This document shows positions 7,123 to 15,591 of a stretch of DNA of 64,000 bases, one piece after another. How positions within the stretch are numbered: position 1 is the first letter of the stretch; every line of letters starts with the position of its first letter. Origin of the DNA: Pannonibacter tanglangensis (GTDB lineage Bacteria > Pseudomonadota > Alphaproteobacteria > Rhizobiales > Stappiaceae); assembly GCF_009915685.1 (NCBI RefSeq), contig NZ_JAABLP010000003.1. The stretch is one strand, 5' to 3'. The translations under genes were made by a program, and so were the position numbers. The notes under the pieces are model-generated. The model worked only from the letters and a program-made list of their open reading frames with translations. It had not been told where the DNA came from and did no database searches.

Positions 7123-9348
7123 GTGAAGCGGCACCCTTTCCCGACGGACGACAAAAGCCCCCAGGCACCTGCTGCCGGGACCGCTGCCGGCCGGCCGGCC
7201 GAGACGTCCCAGAACGGACGCGTCCAGAGCCTGCTTGCCGCCCTCGAGGATCAGGGCGACATCGACCTGAAGGCCCTGGCAGAACTGGCCCGGGGCATCG
7301 CCGGCTGTGCGCGCGGGTTCGTCGCCATCCTGGAGGGGGCGCAGACGATCGTCGTCAACGCCGGCGCCGGCGGAACCCTCGTCCTGAACACCAGCGAGAC
7401 GCTGTGCAGCCATGTGGTGCGGCAGGGCAAGCCGGTCGAGTATCCCGACCTGCGGCTCGAACCCCATCTGGCCGATCACCCGAGCCTCGCGGCGGGGCTT
7501 TACTTCTATGCGGGTTTCCCGCTGCGCGACGTGGACGGCGACATCATCGCCTCGCTCTGCGTGCAGGACCATGCGCCCCGACCGGGCGGACTGGACGACG
7601 GCACGCGCGCCATGCTCTCGCATCTCGGCCTGATCGCGTCGCGCGTCCTCATCACGCGCAACCACACCACCTGGCTGCGCGACTTCCTCGACATTGCCTC
7701 GGACTGGGTGTGGGAACATGACCCGGTGCATGGCATCACGTTCCTGCCCACGGAGGTCAACACCCCCGCGCGGAAGGCGCAGTCCGAAGGAGACGCCGAA
7801 CCGCTGACCTACGAGGCGAGCCCGGAGCTTCTCGCCCTCCTCGCCAACCATGATCCGGCCCAGCCGCTGCGCGACCGGCGCTATCAGACCATGCACCGCG
7901 GTCAGATGCACAGCATCAGCATCACCGCCCGGGCGCGCTACGGCCGCGACGGCAGCTTCCTCGGCTACCGCGGCATCTGCCGCGATGTCACCGTCGAGGA
8001 GGAAAGCCGGCGCCAGATGGAGTATCTCGCCCGGCATGACCCGCTGACCGGGCTTGCCAACCGCATCGGCTTCAAGAGCGCCGTCGATGCTGCCTTTTCG
8101 GAGTGGCAGGACAGCGGCGACCCGGCGACGCTGCTGCTGCTCGACCTCGACAACTTCAAGGTGATCAACGACACCTACGGCCATGCGGCCGGCGACGAAT
8201 TGCTGAAGGTGCTTGCCGGGCGGCTGCAGGCCTGCGTGTCCTCGGATGCAACGATCGCCCGTCTGGGCGGCGACGAGTTTGCGATCCTTGATCCGGCGCT
8301 GCGCAGCGATCTGGGCATCGAGGATTGCGCCGCGACGCTGGTGCGGGCGCTGTCGGATCCGGTCCATGTCGACGGCCGCAGCGTGAGCTGCGGTGTCAGC
8401 ATCGGCATCGCCCTGCTGCCGCGCGACGGCGGCACGCCCGACCAGCTGCTCGGCAACGCCGATCTGGCACTCTACGCCGCCAAGTCGGAGGGGCGCGGCC
8501 GCTTCAAGCAGTTCCAGCTGCCGATGCGCGAACGCATCGACAACCTCGACCGGCTGAAACGCGGCGTGCTCAGGGCGCGGCAGGACGGGGCGCTCGACAT
8601 CGGGCTGCGCGAGATCCGGTCCCTTGCAGACAACAGCCTGATCGGTGCCCATGCGGTGGCCGTCTGGAACCGCCCCGACGGCAGCCGGCGTGTGCTGGAC
8701 CAGCTGCACGATGAGCTGGGCTCCTCCCGCGAGGCGCTCGACCTGGGCTGCTGGCTGCTGGAGGAATCGGCGATGCTCGCCCGCGCCTGGCAGTCCGTGG
8801 CGCGCCGGCCGCTCCGGCTGCGCGTGGGCCTTGCACCGGCGCAGCTCGCCGAGCCCGGCCTGCCGATGCGGGTGCGGGCCATCCTCGCCCGCGCGACACT
8901 GGCGCCCGAGACGCTGCAGATCGACCTCAGCGCCGGAATGCTGGCTGCCCTGACCCCGGACATGCAGGCCAGCCTGCGGCAGATGAAGGCCGACGGTGTC
9001 CGCATCGGTCTGACCGGCTATGGCCGTGGTGCGACCACGGCAGCGCAGCTTCTCGCTGCCGGGGTGGACCGGGTCGGCCTCAACCTCACGTCTGCAGGCC
9101 AGACCGTCGACAGCGACCCGCATCGCCTGGCGCAGGCCCTGGCGCGGCTGGCGCTGGACCTAGGGATTGCCGTGAGCGCCGATGGCGTGACCTCGCGGGC
9201 CGAGGAGCGGACACTGGCGCTGGCCGGTGCCGACGAATTCCTGCTGGCAACCACCGCACCGCTGAAGCCGCAGGCAGCCTTCCTGCGCCTCCTGTCGCGC
9301 CAGGACGGCGGCCTGGACGCCCCCGTCGCCACCGCCTCCGCCATGTAG
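7123..9348 (+). CDS. GAF-PAS-GGDEF protein with a degenerate C-terminal EAL domain
   Basis: Predicted diguanylate cyclase controlled by two sensor domains. Order in 741 residues: GAF (about 40-180), PAS (about 185-300, ending GICRDVTVEEESRRQMEYL), GGDEF (about 305-470), EAL-like (about 475-735). The active-site signature GGDEF is intact at residues 382-386. There is no RxxD inhibitory site five residues upstream, so product inhibition by that route is unlikely. The EAL domain has lost its catalytic set: the EAL motif reads AHAV, the metal DD region reads LTGYGRG, and the usual lysine and glutamates are replaced. It is therefore probably a cyclase with a binding or regulatory tail. The start is a GTG at 7123; no nearby ATG fits. 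Confidence 0.88.
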   Translation: MKRHPFPTDDKSPQAPAAGTAAGRPAETSQNGRVQSLLAALEDQGDIDLKALAELARGIAGCARGFVAILEGAQTIVVNAGAGGTLVLNTSETLCSHVVRQGKPVEYPDLRLEPHLADHPSLAAGLYFYAGFPLRDVDGDIIASLCVQDHAPRPGGLDDGTRAMLSHLGLIASRVLITRNHTTWLRDFLDIASDWVWEHDPVHGITFLPTEVNTPARKAQSEGDAEPLTYEASPELLALLANHDPAQPLRDRRYQTMHRGQMHSISITARARYGRDGSFLGYRGICRDVTVEEESRRQMEYLARHDPLTGLANRIGFKSAVDAAFSEWQDSGDPATLLLLDLDNFKVINDTYGHAAGDELLKVLAGRLQACVSSDATIARLGGDEFAILDPALRSDLGIEDCAATLVRALSDPVHVDGRSVSCGVSIGIALLPRDGGTPDQLLGNADLALYAAKSEGRGRFKQFQLPMRERIDNLDRLKRGVLRARQDGALDIGLREIRSLADNSLIGAHAVAVWNRPDGSRRVLDQLHDELGSSREALDLGCWLLEESAMLARAWQSVARRPLRLRVGLAPAQLAEPGLPMRVRAILARATLAPETLQIDLSAGMLAALTPDMQASLRQMKADGVRIGLTGYGRGATTAAQLLAAGVDRVGLNLTSAGQTVDSDPHRLAQALARLALDLGIAVSADGVTSRAEERTLALAGADEFLLATTAPLKPQAAFLRLLSRQDGGLDAPVATASAM

Positions 9349-9383
9349 CCCGGCCGCGCCGCAGGGGCTCCGGGCAAAGCGCG

Positions 9384-9412
9384 TTGAGTAGCCCCGTTAA
9401 ACGGGCTATAGA
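9384..9412 (+). promoter_or_regulatory. Sigma-70-type promoter for argB with a dyad in its spacer
   Basis: The -35 box TTGAGT (9384-9389) and -10 box TATAGA (9407-9412) are separated by exactly 17 bases. The spacer contains a perfect dyad, CCCGTT-A-AACGGG (9393-9405), a position typical of repressor operators. The argB start lies 76 bases after the -10 box. Confidence 0.68.
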
Positions 9413-9487
9413 CGCTGACCGGCCAAACCGGTCCGCCCCGGCGCCCTTGCGCCGGTCCCGCCACCGCAGCAGCGAGCGCCACCGCCC

Positions 9488-10375
9488 ATGACCACCCCGG
9501 ACTACCTCAGCAACGCGCATATCATCGCCCAGGCCCTGCCCTACATGCAGCGCTACGACAAGAAGCGCGTGGTGGTGAAGTACGGCGGCCACGCCATGGG
9601 CGACGCCGAGCTTGGCCGGGCCTTTGCGCGCGACATCACGCTGCTGCGTCAGTCGGGCGTGCATCCGGTGGTCGTCCACGGCGGCGGGCCGCAGATCGGC
9701 AGCATGCTGAAGCGCCTCGGCATCGTCTCCGAGTTCAAGGGCGGACTGCGTGTCACCGACAAGGCCACCGTCGAGATCGTCGAGATGGTGCTCGCCGGCT
9801 CGATCAACAAGGAAATCGTCCAGTCGATCAACGCAGAGGGCGGGCGCGCGGTCGGCCTGTGCGGCAAGGACGGCAACCTCGTCAAGGCCCGCAAGCTGAC
9901 CCGGACGATGGTCGATCCCAATTCGCACATCGAGCAGATCGTCGACCTCGGCTTCGTTGGGGAACCCTCGACGGTGAACCCGACGATGCTGGAGCTAATG
10001 CTGAAGGAAGACCTGATCCCGGTCGTGGCGCCCGTCGCCCCCGGCGAGGACGGCGAGACCTACAACATCAACGCCGACACCTTTGCCGGCGCCATTGCAG
10101 GGGCGCTGAATGCCTCGCGCCTTCTCTTCCTCACCGACGTGCCCGGCGTGCTCGACAAGGACGGCAAGCTGATCAAGCAGCTCACCGTTGCCCGTGCACA
10201 TGAACTCATTGCCGACGGGACCATCTCGGGTGGCATGATCCCGAAGGTCGAGACCTGCATCGAGGCGCTCGAGCGCGGCGTCGAAGGCGTCGTCATCCTG
10301 GACGGCAAGGTGCCGCATGCCGTTCTGCTCGAACTCTTTACCGACCGCGGCGTCGGCACGCTGCTGTGCAAGTGA
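9488..10375 (+). CDS. argB: Acetylglutamate kinase
   Basis: Amino-acid kinase family enzyme that phosphorylates N-acetyl-L-glutamate with ATP, the second step of arginine synthesis. The 295-residue protein shows the phosphate-binding KYGGHAMG near residue 37, the substrate loop HGGGPQIG near residue 64, and the C-terminal nucleotide region with FLTDVPGVLDKDGKLI and SGGMIPKVE. The length is typical of the arginine-inhibitable hexameric type, which carries an N-terminal helix; the segment SNAHIIAQALPYMQRYDKK matches that helix. The next gene starts inside the argB stop codon (GTGA overlap), so the nucleotidase is probably co-translated. Confidence 0.97.
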   Translation: MTTPDYLSNAHIIAQALPYMQRYDKKRVVVKYGGHAMGDAELGRAFARDITLLRQSGVHPVVVHGGGPQIGSMLKRLGIVSEFKGGLRVTDKATVEIVEMVLAGSINKEIVQSINAEGGRAVGLCGKDGNLVKARKLTRTMVDPNSHIEQIVDLGFVGEPSTVNPTMLELMLKEDLIPVVAPVAPGEDGETYNINADTFAGAIAGALNASRLLFLTDVPGVLDKDGKLIKQLTVARAHELIADGTISGGMIPKVETCIEALERGVEGVVILDGKVPHAVLLELFTDRGVGTLLCK

Positions 10376-11118
10376 GCGGCGCTCCCGGATCCGGCGAGGG
10401 CCGGCACGCCCACACCTACGACCTTCGCGCCTTCACCGGCGTGGAGGCCTGGGTGTTCGACCTCGACAACACGCTGTACCCGGCGCATGTCAACCTGTTC
10501 GCCCAGATCGACAAGCGCATCTCGGAGTATATCGCGAGGCTCCTGTCGATGGACGAGGCCAGCGCCCGGGTCCGGCAGAAGGAATATTACCGCGACTACG
10601 GCACGACGCTGCGCGGGCTCATGATGGAACACCAGATCGAGCCCGACGACTTCCTCGCCTATGTCCATGACATCGACTATTCGCCGGTGCAGCCGGATCC
10701 GAAGCTTGGAGCGGCGATTGCCGCCCTGCCCGGCCGCAAGTTCATCTTCACCAACGGCGACCGCCCCCATGCGGAACGGACCGCCGCGGCGCTCGGCATC
10801 ACCGACCATTTCGAGGACATCTTCGACATCGTCGCTGCCGGCCTGATGCCCAAGCCGAACCGCGAGAGCTACGAGCTGTTCCTGCAGAAGACCGGCGTCG
10901 CGCCGGCCCGCGCGGCCATGTTCGAGGACCTCACCCGCAACCTGCTGGTGCCGCACAAGCTCGGCATGCGCACGGTGCTGATCGTGCCGCAGGGCACGCG
11001 CGAGGTGTTCCGCGAGGCCTGGGAGATGGAAGGGCAGGACGCGCCGCATGTGGATTTCGCCACCGATGATCTCGGCGGGTTCCTTGAGGCGGTGCTGGGA
11101 GCGCTGAAGGCCGGCTGA
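10372..11118 (+). CDS. HAD-family pyrimidine 5'-nucleotidase (SDT1/Phm8-like)
   Basis: HAD-superfamily phosphatase of the pyrimidine 5'-nucleotidase group. After a short N-terminal extension it shows motif I VFDLDNTLYP (about residues 24-33, nucleophile and general acid Asp), motif II FIFTNGDRPHAER, and motif III/IV with KPNRESYELF and MFEDLTRNL. The GTG at 10372 overlaps the argB stop by four bases, giving 248 residues. The same argB-nucleotidase-dapD order is common in Hyphomicrobiales (from memory). Its TGA stop lies in the loop of a 7-bp hairpin. The substrate preference (UMP, CMP or other) cannot be read from sequence. Confidence 0.9.
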   Translation: MSGAPGSGEGRHAHTYDLRAFTGVEAWVFDLDNTLYPAHVNLFAQIDKRISEYIARLLSMDEASARVRQKEYYRDYGTTLRGLMMEHQIEPDDFLAYVHDIDYSPVQPDPKLGAAIAALPGRKFIFTNGDRPHAERTAAALGITDHFEDIFDIVAAGLMPKPNRESYELFLQKTGVAPARAAMFEDLTRNLLVPHKLGMRTVLIVPQGTREVFREAWEMEGQDAPHVDFATDDLGGFLEAVLGALKAG

Positions 11119-11125
11119 GCCGGCC
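11109..11125 (+). other. Hairpin enclosing the nucleotidase stop codon
   Basis: Arms GGCCGGC (11109-11115) and GCCGGCC (11119-11125) flank the TGA stop as a 3-nt loop. There is no T-tract after it, so it resembles a 3'-end stabiliser or a weak terminator more than an intrinsic terminator. Confidence 0.5.
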
Positions 11126-11202
11126 CCAAACGCCACCCATGGACGCGCCACGGTCCCTGGCTGTATTGAGAAAACGTCAAGTCACCACAGCCGAAAGCCA
11201 CC

Positions 11203-12108
11203 ATGGTCTCCTTGCGTGCCCTTCATGCCTTTGCCCTCCTCGCCCGCCATGGCCGGGCGGCTCAGGCGGCGGACGACCTGGGGGTCTCGCCCTCGGCGCT
11301 GTCGCATCTCCTGCGCAAGCTGGAGAGCGAGCTGGGGGCGACGCTGGTGCTGCGCGACGGCCGGGGCCTGACGCTCACCGAGGAAGGCAAGCGTCTCGCC
11401 CTTGGCCTCGGCGATGCCTTCGAGCGCATCGAGACCGCCGTCGACAGCTTCCGCCGCCGGGGCAGGACCGAGCTGCGCATCTCCACCGTCTCCACCTTCG
11501 CCACCCGCTGGCTGATCCCGCGCCTGCCGGATTTCCAGGCGGTGCAGCCGGATGTGGAGCTGCTGCTGTCGGCCACGACCCGCGTCATTGATCTCGACCG
11601 CGAGAACTACGACTGCGCCATCCGCCTCGGCACCGGCGACTGGCCCGGCATCGAGGCCAACCTGCTGTGGCGGGAGCATCTGGCGGTGGCAATGGCGCCG
11701 CGGCTCCTGCGCGCGGAGGCGGAAACACCGCAGGACGGGCTGAAGGGGCTGCGGCTGCTGCACAGCGCCTCGCGGCGGGACGACTGGCCGAAGTGGCTGG
11801 TCCACGCCGGCCTGAAACACGCCGATGCCAGCTCGGGCATGGTGCTGGAAAGCCGCGACCTTGCCATCCAGGCGGCCGTGGCCGGCATGGGAGCGGTGGT
11901 CATCGACCGGCGCTTCGTGGCGCTCGAACTCTCCGCCGGACACCTGGTGATGCCGGACTGGCCGGTGATGCAACTCGACACGGGCTACTGGTTCGTCCGG
12001 TCGCCCGCCCGGCCGCTGAGCCGGCCGGTGTCGGGGTTCCGCGACTGGCTGTTCGCCACGGCGAGCCGTGATGCGGACGCCGGCGGATCAGCCCGTCCGG
12101 CCCCATAG
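11203..12108 (+). CDS. LysR-family transcriptional regulator (GcvA-like)
   Basis: LysR regulator with an N-terminal winged helix-turn-helix (residues about 4-62: MVSLRALHAFALLARHGRAA followed by a second helix region PSALSHLLRKLE) and a periplasmic-binding-like effector domain to residue 301. The internal RISTVSTFATRWLIPRLPDF segment and the pattern of C-terminal residues resemble the GcvA/AmpR branch. The effector and targets are unknown. It is not divergent to an obvious target: upstream is the end of the nucleotidase, downstream is the convergent EamA gene, whose 3' end overlaps this one by 21 bases. Autoregulation or control of the neighbouring exporter is possible but only inferred. Confidence 0.92.
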   Translation: MVSLRALHAFALLARHGRAAQAADDLGVSPSALSHLLRKLESELGATLVLRDGRGLTLTEEGKRLALGLGDAFERIETAVDSFRRRGRTELRISTVSTFATRWLIPRLPDFQAVQPDVELLLSATTRVIDLDRENYDCAIRLGTGDWPGIEANLLWREHLAVAMAPRLLRAEAETPQDGLKGLRLLHSASRRDDWPKWLVHAGLKHADASSGMVLESRDLAIQAAVAGMGAVVIDRRFVALELSAGHLVMPDWPVMQLDTGYWFVRSPARPLSRPVSGFRDWLFATASRDADAGGSARPAP

Positions 12109-12999
12109 CAGGCCAAGGATCGCGGCCACGATCAGCACGCAGCCGGCCAGCTCGCGGCCGTTGATCCGCTCCCGGAAGACGAACCAGGAGAAAGCCAGCG
12201 TGAACACCAGCTCCACCTGCGCCAGCGCCCGCACATAGGCCACCTGCTGCAGCGTCATGGCCGTGAACCAGCCTGCAGACCCGGCAACGCCGGCCAGCCC
12301 CACCCAGACGGACTGGCGCCAGTGCACCAGGCTGGCCTTGAGCTGGTCCGGCTCGCGCAGGGCCATCCAGAGTGCCATCGTCACGGTCTGGAACAGGGTC
12401 ACCGCCGCCAGCGCATAGGCGGCCTGCATCAGGTAGCCGGGCCCCTCGAGCGCCAGCGACGCGGCGCGGTAGAAGGCGGCGGACGCGCCGAACAGCGCCG
12501 CGCTGGCAAGCCCGATCAGCGCCGGCCGGCCCGCAAGCGAGGCAAGAACCGCGCGACGGGTCAGCGGCACCCGGGCCATGGAAATGAAGATGACACCGAT
12601 CACGCCGACCGCGATGGCCGTGCCGGCGGCAAGATCCACATGCTCGCCGAGGAGCAAGACGCCGAACAGCGCCGCCTGCACCGGCTCGGTCTTGCTGTAG
12701 GCCGTGCCGACGGCAAAGTTGCGGAACGAGAACAGGTGCACCAGCAGGAAGGTCGCGCCGATCTGCGCCAGCCCGCCCAGCACCGCCGCCACCGCAAAGT
12801 CCGCCCCCGGCACCGGCAGCGCCATGCCGAAGCCCCAGTGCAGCACGCCGACATAGAGAAGCGCGAAGGGGAAGCCGTAGCCGAACCGGACGAAGGTCGC
12901 GCCCGTCGTCCCGAGCCGACCCTTCAGGTGCTTCTGCAAGGCCGAGCGGAGGTTCTGGCAGAAGGCGGCAAACAGCGTGATGGGGATCCAAAGGTCCAT
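12088..12999 (-). CDS. EamA/DMT-family transporter
   Basis: Drug/metabolite-transporter superfamily permease with about ten membrane segments in two five-helix EamA repeats, 303 residues from the ATG at 12999 (MDLWIPITLFAAFCQNL). A longer reading frame upstream is arginine-rich and without hydrophobic character, so I reject it as coding. The C-terminal EamA repeat contains the helix pair around QVAYVRALAQVELVFTLAFS. The substrate cannot be predicted. It is transcribed divergently from dapD across a 175-base gap with a clear dyad, and its last codons overlap the convergent LysR gene. Confidence 0.88.
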   Translation of the reverse strand: MDLWIPITLFAAFCQNLRSALQKHLKGRLGTTGATFVRFGYGFPFALLYVGVLHWGFGMALPVPGADFAVAAVLGGLAQIGATFLLVHLFSFRNFAVGTAYSKTEPVQAALFGVLLLGEHVDLAAGTAIAVGVIGVIFISMARVPLTRRAVLASLAGRPALIGLASAALFGASAAFYRAASLALEGPGYLMQAAYALAAVTLFQTVTMALWMALREPDQLKASLVHWRQSVWVGLAGVAGSAGWFTAMTLQQVAYVRALAQVELVFTLAFSWFVFRERINGRELAGCVLIVAAILGLLWGRTG

Positions 13000-13072
13000 G
13001 CAAGGCTCCGGCCGGCCGCGGCGAAGGACGCGATCCGGCATGCCCACCCTATCTGCCGGCCGGCCCTGCCGC

Positions 13073-13091
13073 ACTTGAGCGCTTCTCAAGT
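13073..13091. promoter_or_regulatory. Candidate operator dyad between the EamA gene and dapD
   Basis: A perfect inverted repeat, ACTTGAG (13073-13079) and CTCAAGT (13085-13091), around CGCTT. It ends 11 bases before the dapD -35 box and lies about 75 bases upstream of the EamA start, so a bound protein could affect either gene. Confidence 0.5.
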
Positions 13092-13102
13092 CGCAACAGC
13101 CA

Positions 13103-13131
13103 TTGACTCAAACGGCGCGCACGCCTTTTAT
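13103..13131 (+). promoter_or_regulatory. Sigma-70-type promoter for dapD
   Basis: The -35 box TTGACT (13103-13108) and -10 box TTTTAT (13126-13131) have a spacing of 17 bases. The dapD ATG lies 44 bases after the -10 box. Confidence 0.65.
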
Positions 13132-13174
13132 CCGCGCGAACCGATTTCCAACCTCTCCGGAGCCGCACAGACCC

Positions 13175-14026
13175 ATGTCGCACGATCTTGCCCAACTTGC
13201 CGCCGTCATCGATGCCGCGTTCGAGAACCGCGCCACCATCGACACCCACACCAAGGGTGAGATCCGCGACGCCGTCGAGACCACGCTGAACCTGCTCGAC
13301 CGCGGCCAGCTGCGCGTGGCGGTCAAGCAGGCGGACGGGTCCTGGCACGTGAACCAGTGGGCGAAGAAGGCGGTGCTCCTGTCGTTCCGCCTCAACCCGA
13401 TGGACGTGATCAAGGGCGGCCCGGGCGAGGCCACCTGGTGGGACAAGGTGCAGTCCAAGTTCGACGGCTGGAGCGGCGTGAACTTCGAGGAAGCCGGCTT
13501 CCGTGCCGTGCCGGGCTCGATCGTCCGCCGGTCGGCCTTCATCGGCAAGGGCGTGGTGCTGATGCCGTCCTTCGTCAATCTCGGCGCCTTCGTCGATGAG
13601 GGCACCATGGTCGACACCTGGGCCACCGTCGGCTCCTGCGCCCAGATCGGCAAGCACGTGCATCTGTCCGGCGGCGTCGGCATCGGCGGCGTGCTGGAGC
13701 CGCTGCAGGCGGGCCCGGTCATCATCGAGGACAACTGCTTCATCGGCGCCCGCTCGGAAGTCGTCGAGGGCGTGATCGTGCGCGAGGGCGCGGTGCTGTC
13801 CATGGGCGTGTTCATCGGCGCCTCGACCAAGATCATCGACCGGGCGACCGGCGACGTCTTCGTCGGCGAGGTGCCGGCCTATTCGGTGGTGGTGCCGGGC
13901 TCCATGCCGGGCAAGCCGCTGCCGGACGGCACGCCGGGCCCGAGCCTCTACTGCGCCGTCATCGTCAAGCGCGTGGATGCCCAGACGCGCGCCAAGACCG
14001 CGATCAACGAGCTGCTGCGCGACTGA
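13175..14026 (+). CDS. dapD: 2,3,4,5-tetrahydropyridine-2,6-dicarboxylate N-succinyltransferase
   Basis: Succinyl-CoA-dependent acyltransferase of the lysine/diaminopimelate pathway. The 283 residues from the ATG at 13175 (MSHDLAQLAAVIDAAFENR) fit the family. The N-terminal helical domain is followed by a left-handed beta helix whose hexapeptide turns appear in VRRSAFIGKGVVLMPSFVNL and IIEDNCFIGARSEVVEGVIV. Family-typical segments are RLNPMDVIKGG and WATVGSCAQIGKHVHLSGG. The desuccinylase dapE of the same pathway lies 1.6 kb downstream on the opposite strand. It has its own promoter and is closed by a terminator. Confidence 0.97.
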   Translation: MSHDLAQLAAVIDAAFENRATIDTHTKGEIRDAVETTLNLLDRGQLRVAVKQADGSWHVNQWAKKAVLLSFRLNPMDVIKGGPGEATWWDKVQSKFDGWSGVNFEEAGFRAVPGSIVRRSAFIGKGVVLMPSFVNLGAFVDEGTMVDTWATVGSCAQIGKHVHLSGGVGIGGVLEPLQAGPVIIEDNCFIGARSEVVEGVIVREGAVLSMGVFIGASTKIIDRATGDVFVGEVPAYSVVVPGSMPGKPLPDGTPGPSLYCAVIVKRVDAQTRAKTAINELLRD

Positions 14027-14102
14027 CCGGCGCCGCCCGTCGGCCCGAGACCCGGGAGAGGGCACGGGCAACGGGTAACGGGCAGGGACCCCGACCAACA
14101 GG

Positions 14103-14137
14103 AAACCGCCAGAGCCGGGCCCGGCGCTGGCGGTTTT
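14103..14137. terminator. Bidirectional intrinsic terminator between dapD and the methyltransferase gene
   Basis: A 10-bp stem, AAACCGCCAG (14103-14112) and CTGGCGGTTT (14127-14136), with a GC-rich 14-nt loop and a short T run after the right arm. The complementary A run before the left arm makes it usable on both strands, fitting its place between two convergent genes. Confidence 0.75.
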
Positions 14138-14171
14138 CGCATTTCTGGCGCTGGCCGGATGTCGCGCCGGC

Positions 14172-14867
14172 TCAGACCCGGTTCCGGCCGTGGCGGACGG
14201 CCGTGAAGGACTTGGTGAGACCGAAGAACTTTTCCTTCTCGATCTCGGCATCCGGGAACAGGTAACGCATCTGGCGCAGGTCAAGCATCCGGGCGTCCTC
14301 GAGGGAGGCCATGGCCTGGTCCAGCGTGTCGGCCTTGGGATAGAAGCCGGTGGTCATGGCCAGATGGATGCGATAGCGGACCGGGTCGGGCAACCAGTGC
14401 AGGAACGGCGTGCGGGCATGCGGCTCGACGGGGAAGCCGAAGCTCGGCGTCTGGATGGCATAGGAGGGGGCCACGCGGCGCGCCTCGCGGGCAAAGGCAC
14501 GCTTGTTGCTCCAGGAGCCGACGTGCTCGATCACGGAGTTGGAAAAGGCGATGTCATAGGCGTTGTCGGCGACATCGGCGAGATCACAGGCATTGCCGAG
14601 CCGCATGGTGACGTTCGGCAGGTCGTCCGGCAGCGGATCGGTCTCGGGGAAGAGATTGACACAGTCGACCGTCATGTTGGCGAAGTCGAGCTCGTCGCGC
14701 CAGACCAGCCAGAAGCCGCGCACGCCGCCGATGTCGATGATGCGGCAATGCCCCTTGTCGCGGATCACGTCGTCAATCATGCGGGCCAGCGACTGGATGC
14801 GCTTCTTGCGGAAGCTGTTCTGCGCGGAAACGGGCGACAGATCGAGCACGTTGAACTCCTGACACAT
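14172..14867 (-). CDS. Class I SAM-dependent methyltransferase
   Basis: Small soluble protein with a Rossmann-type methyltransferase core: motif I region CRIIDIGGVRGFWLVW (about residues 40-55), an acidic residue ending the second strand in TVDCVNLFPE, and the later motif AFSNSVIEHVGSW typical of type-11/type-23 methyltransferases. The substrate is unknown. Starts at 14867 (MCQEFNVLDLSP, 231 residues), 14894 and 14942 are all possible and none has a good ribosome site; I prefer the shortest because the extra residues look unconserved. It stands alone, convergent with dapD. Confidence 0.8.
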   Translation of the reverse strand: MCQEFNVLDLSPVSAQNSFRKKRIQSLARMIDDVIRDKGHCRIIDIGGVRGFWLVWRDELDFANMTVDCVNLFPETDPLPDDLPNVTMRLGNACDLADVADNAYDIAFSNSVIEHVGSWSNKRAFAREARRVAPSYAIQTPSFGFPVEPHARTPFLHWLPDPVRYRIHLAMTTGFYPKADTLDQAMASLEDARMLDLRQMRYLFPDAEIEKEKFFGLTKSFTAVRHGRNRV

Positions 14868-15000
14868 CAACGGGCCGCCGGAGGACGCACGCATCCGGCG
14901 GTAAACTGAAAAAACACAGCAAGGAAAACTTCCCCGCCCCATGCGGAGGTCTTAGCAGCCCCGGGATAATTCCCGATTAACAGCGCGGCTCAGGCCCCGA

Positions 15001-15588
15001 TCAGGCCCGGACGACGAGGGCGTTGATCATGATCGACAGCAGGAAGTCGAGCACGACGAGGCCGATGCTGACGCTGACCGGCGTGCCGAAGGCGAGCCGG
15101 ACGATGCGGTAGCGGAAGTGCAGCACGACCGACAGCAGCACCAGATTGAGCAGCACCAGCGCCTGATCGGACATGAGCCCCAGCACATGCAGCAGGCCGA
15201 GCGCCGCAAAGGGCAGCGCCGACAGGATGCTGGTCCAGTTGCGCAGGACGACGAAGGGCACATAGCCGGCCGACAGGCCGAGCGGGCGCGCCAGAACCGC
15301 AAGCACCGCCGGCAGCACGAGCCAGTCGATGCCGAGGGTCACGTATTGGGTCGTCCAGTACAGCGTTTCGGGAAACTGCTCCGGCGGAATGCCCGTGTCC
15401 GCAAGCAGGAGCTTGCGGTCGGACAGGCAGGACAGGAAGAACAGCGGCACCAGCACGACGATGGCGAGGAAGGAGCGCCAGAAGCCGGAGGCCGACATGT
15501 CGAAGGCAGCGATGGCCCGCGCATCGCCCCGGAACAGGGCCCAGCTCGCCGTCACGGCCATGGTCAGTTCCCCGGGGCGGAACAGCAT
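15001..15588 (-). CDS. Predicted multi-pass inner-membrane protein, downstream of dapE
   Basis: A 195-residue hydrophobic protein with about five predicted membrane segments (for example SFLAIVVLVPLFFLSCL, WLVLPAVLAVLARPLGL, LVLLNLVLLSVVLHF and VLDFLLSIMINALVV). I do not recognise a named domain. It starts three bases after the dapE stop on the same strand, so the two are almost certainly co-transcribed and perhaps translationally coupled. Codon use resembles that of its neighbours. It may be a conserved companion of dapE in related genomes, but no function can be assigned. Confidence 0.78.
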   Translation of the reverse strand: MLFRPGELTMAVTASWALFRGDARAIAAFDMSASGFWRSFLAIVVLVPLFFLSCLSDRKLLLADTGIPPEQFPETLYWTTQYVTLGIDWLVLPAVLAVLARPLGLSAGYVPFVVLRNWTSILSALPFAALGLLHVLGLMSDQALVLLNLVLLSVVLHFRYRIVRLAFGTPVSVSIGLVVLDFLLSIMINALVVRA

Positions 15589-15591
15589 GGG

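Noticed and set aside
7033..9123. Long minus-strand open frame opposite the GGDEF gene
   Set aside because: Its composition (Ala, Arg, Gly, His rich) is that of a reverse-strand shadow; the plus strand encodes clear GAF, PAS and GGDEF domains.
11109..11125. Intrinsic terminator at the nucleotidase end
   Set aside because: The stem is good but no T run follows, so I list it only as a hairpin.
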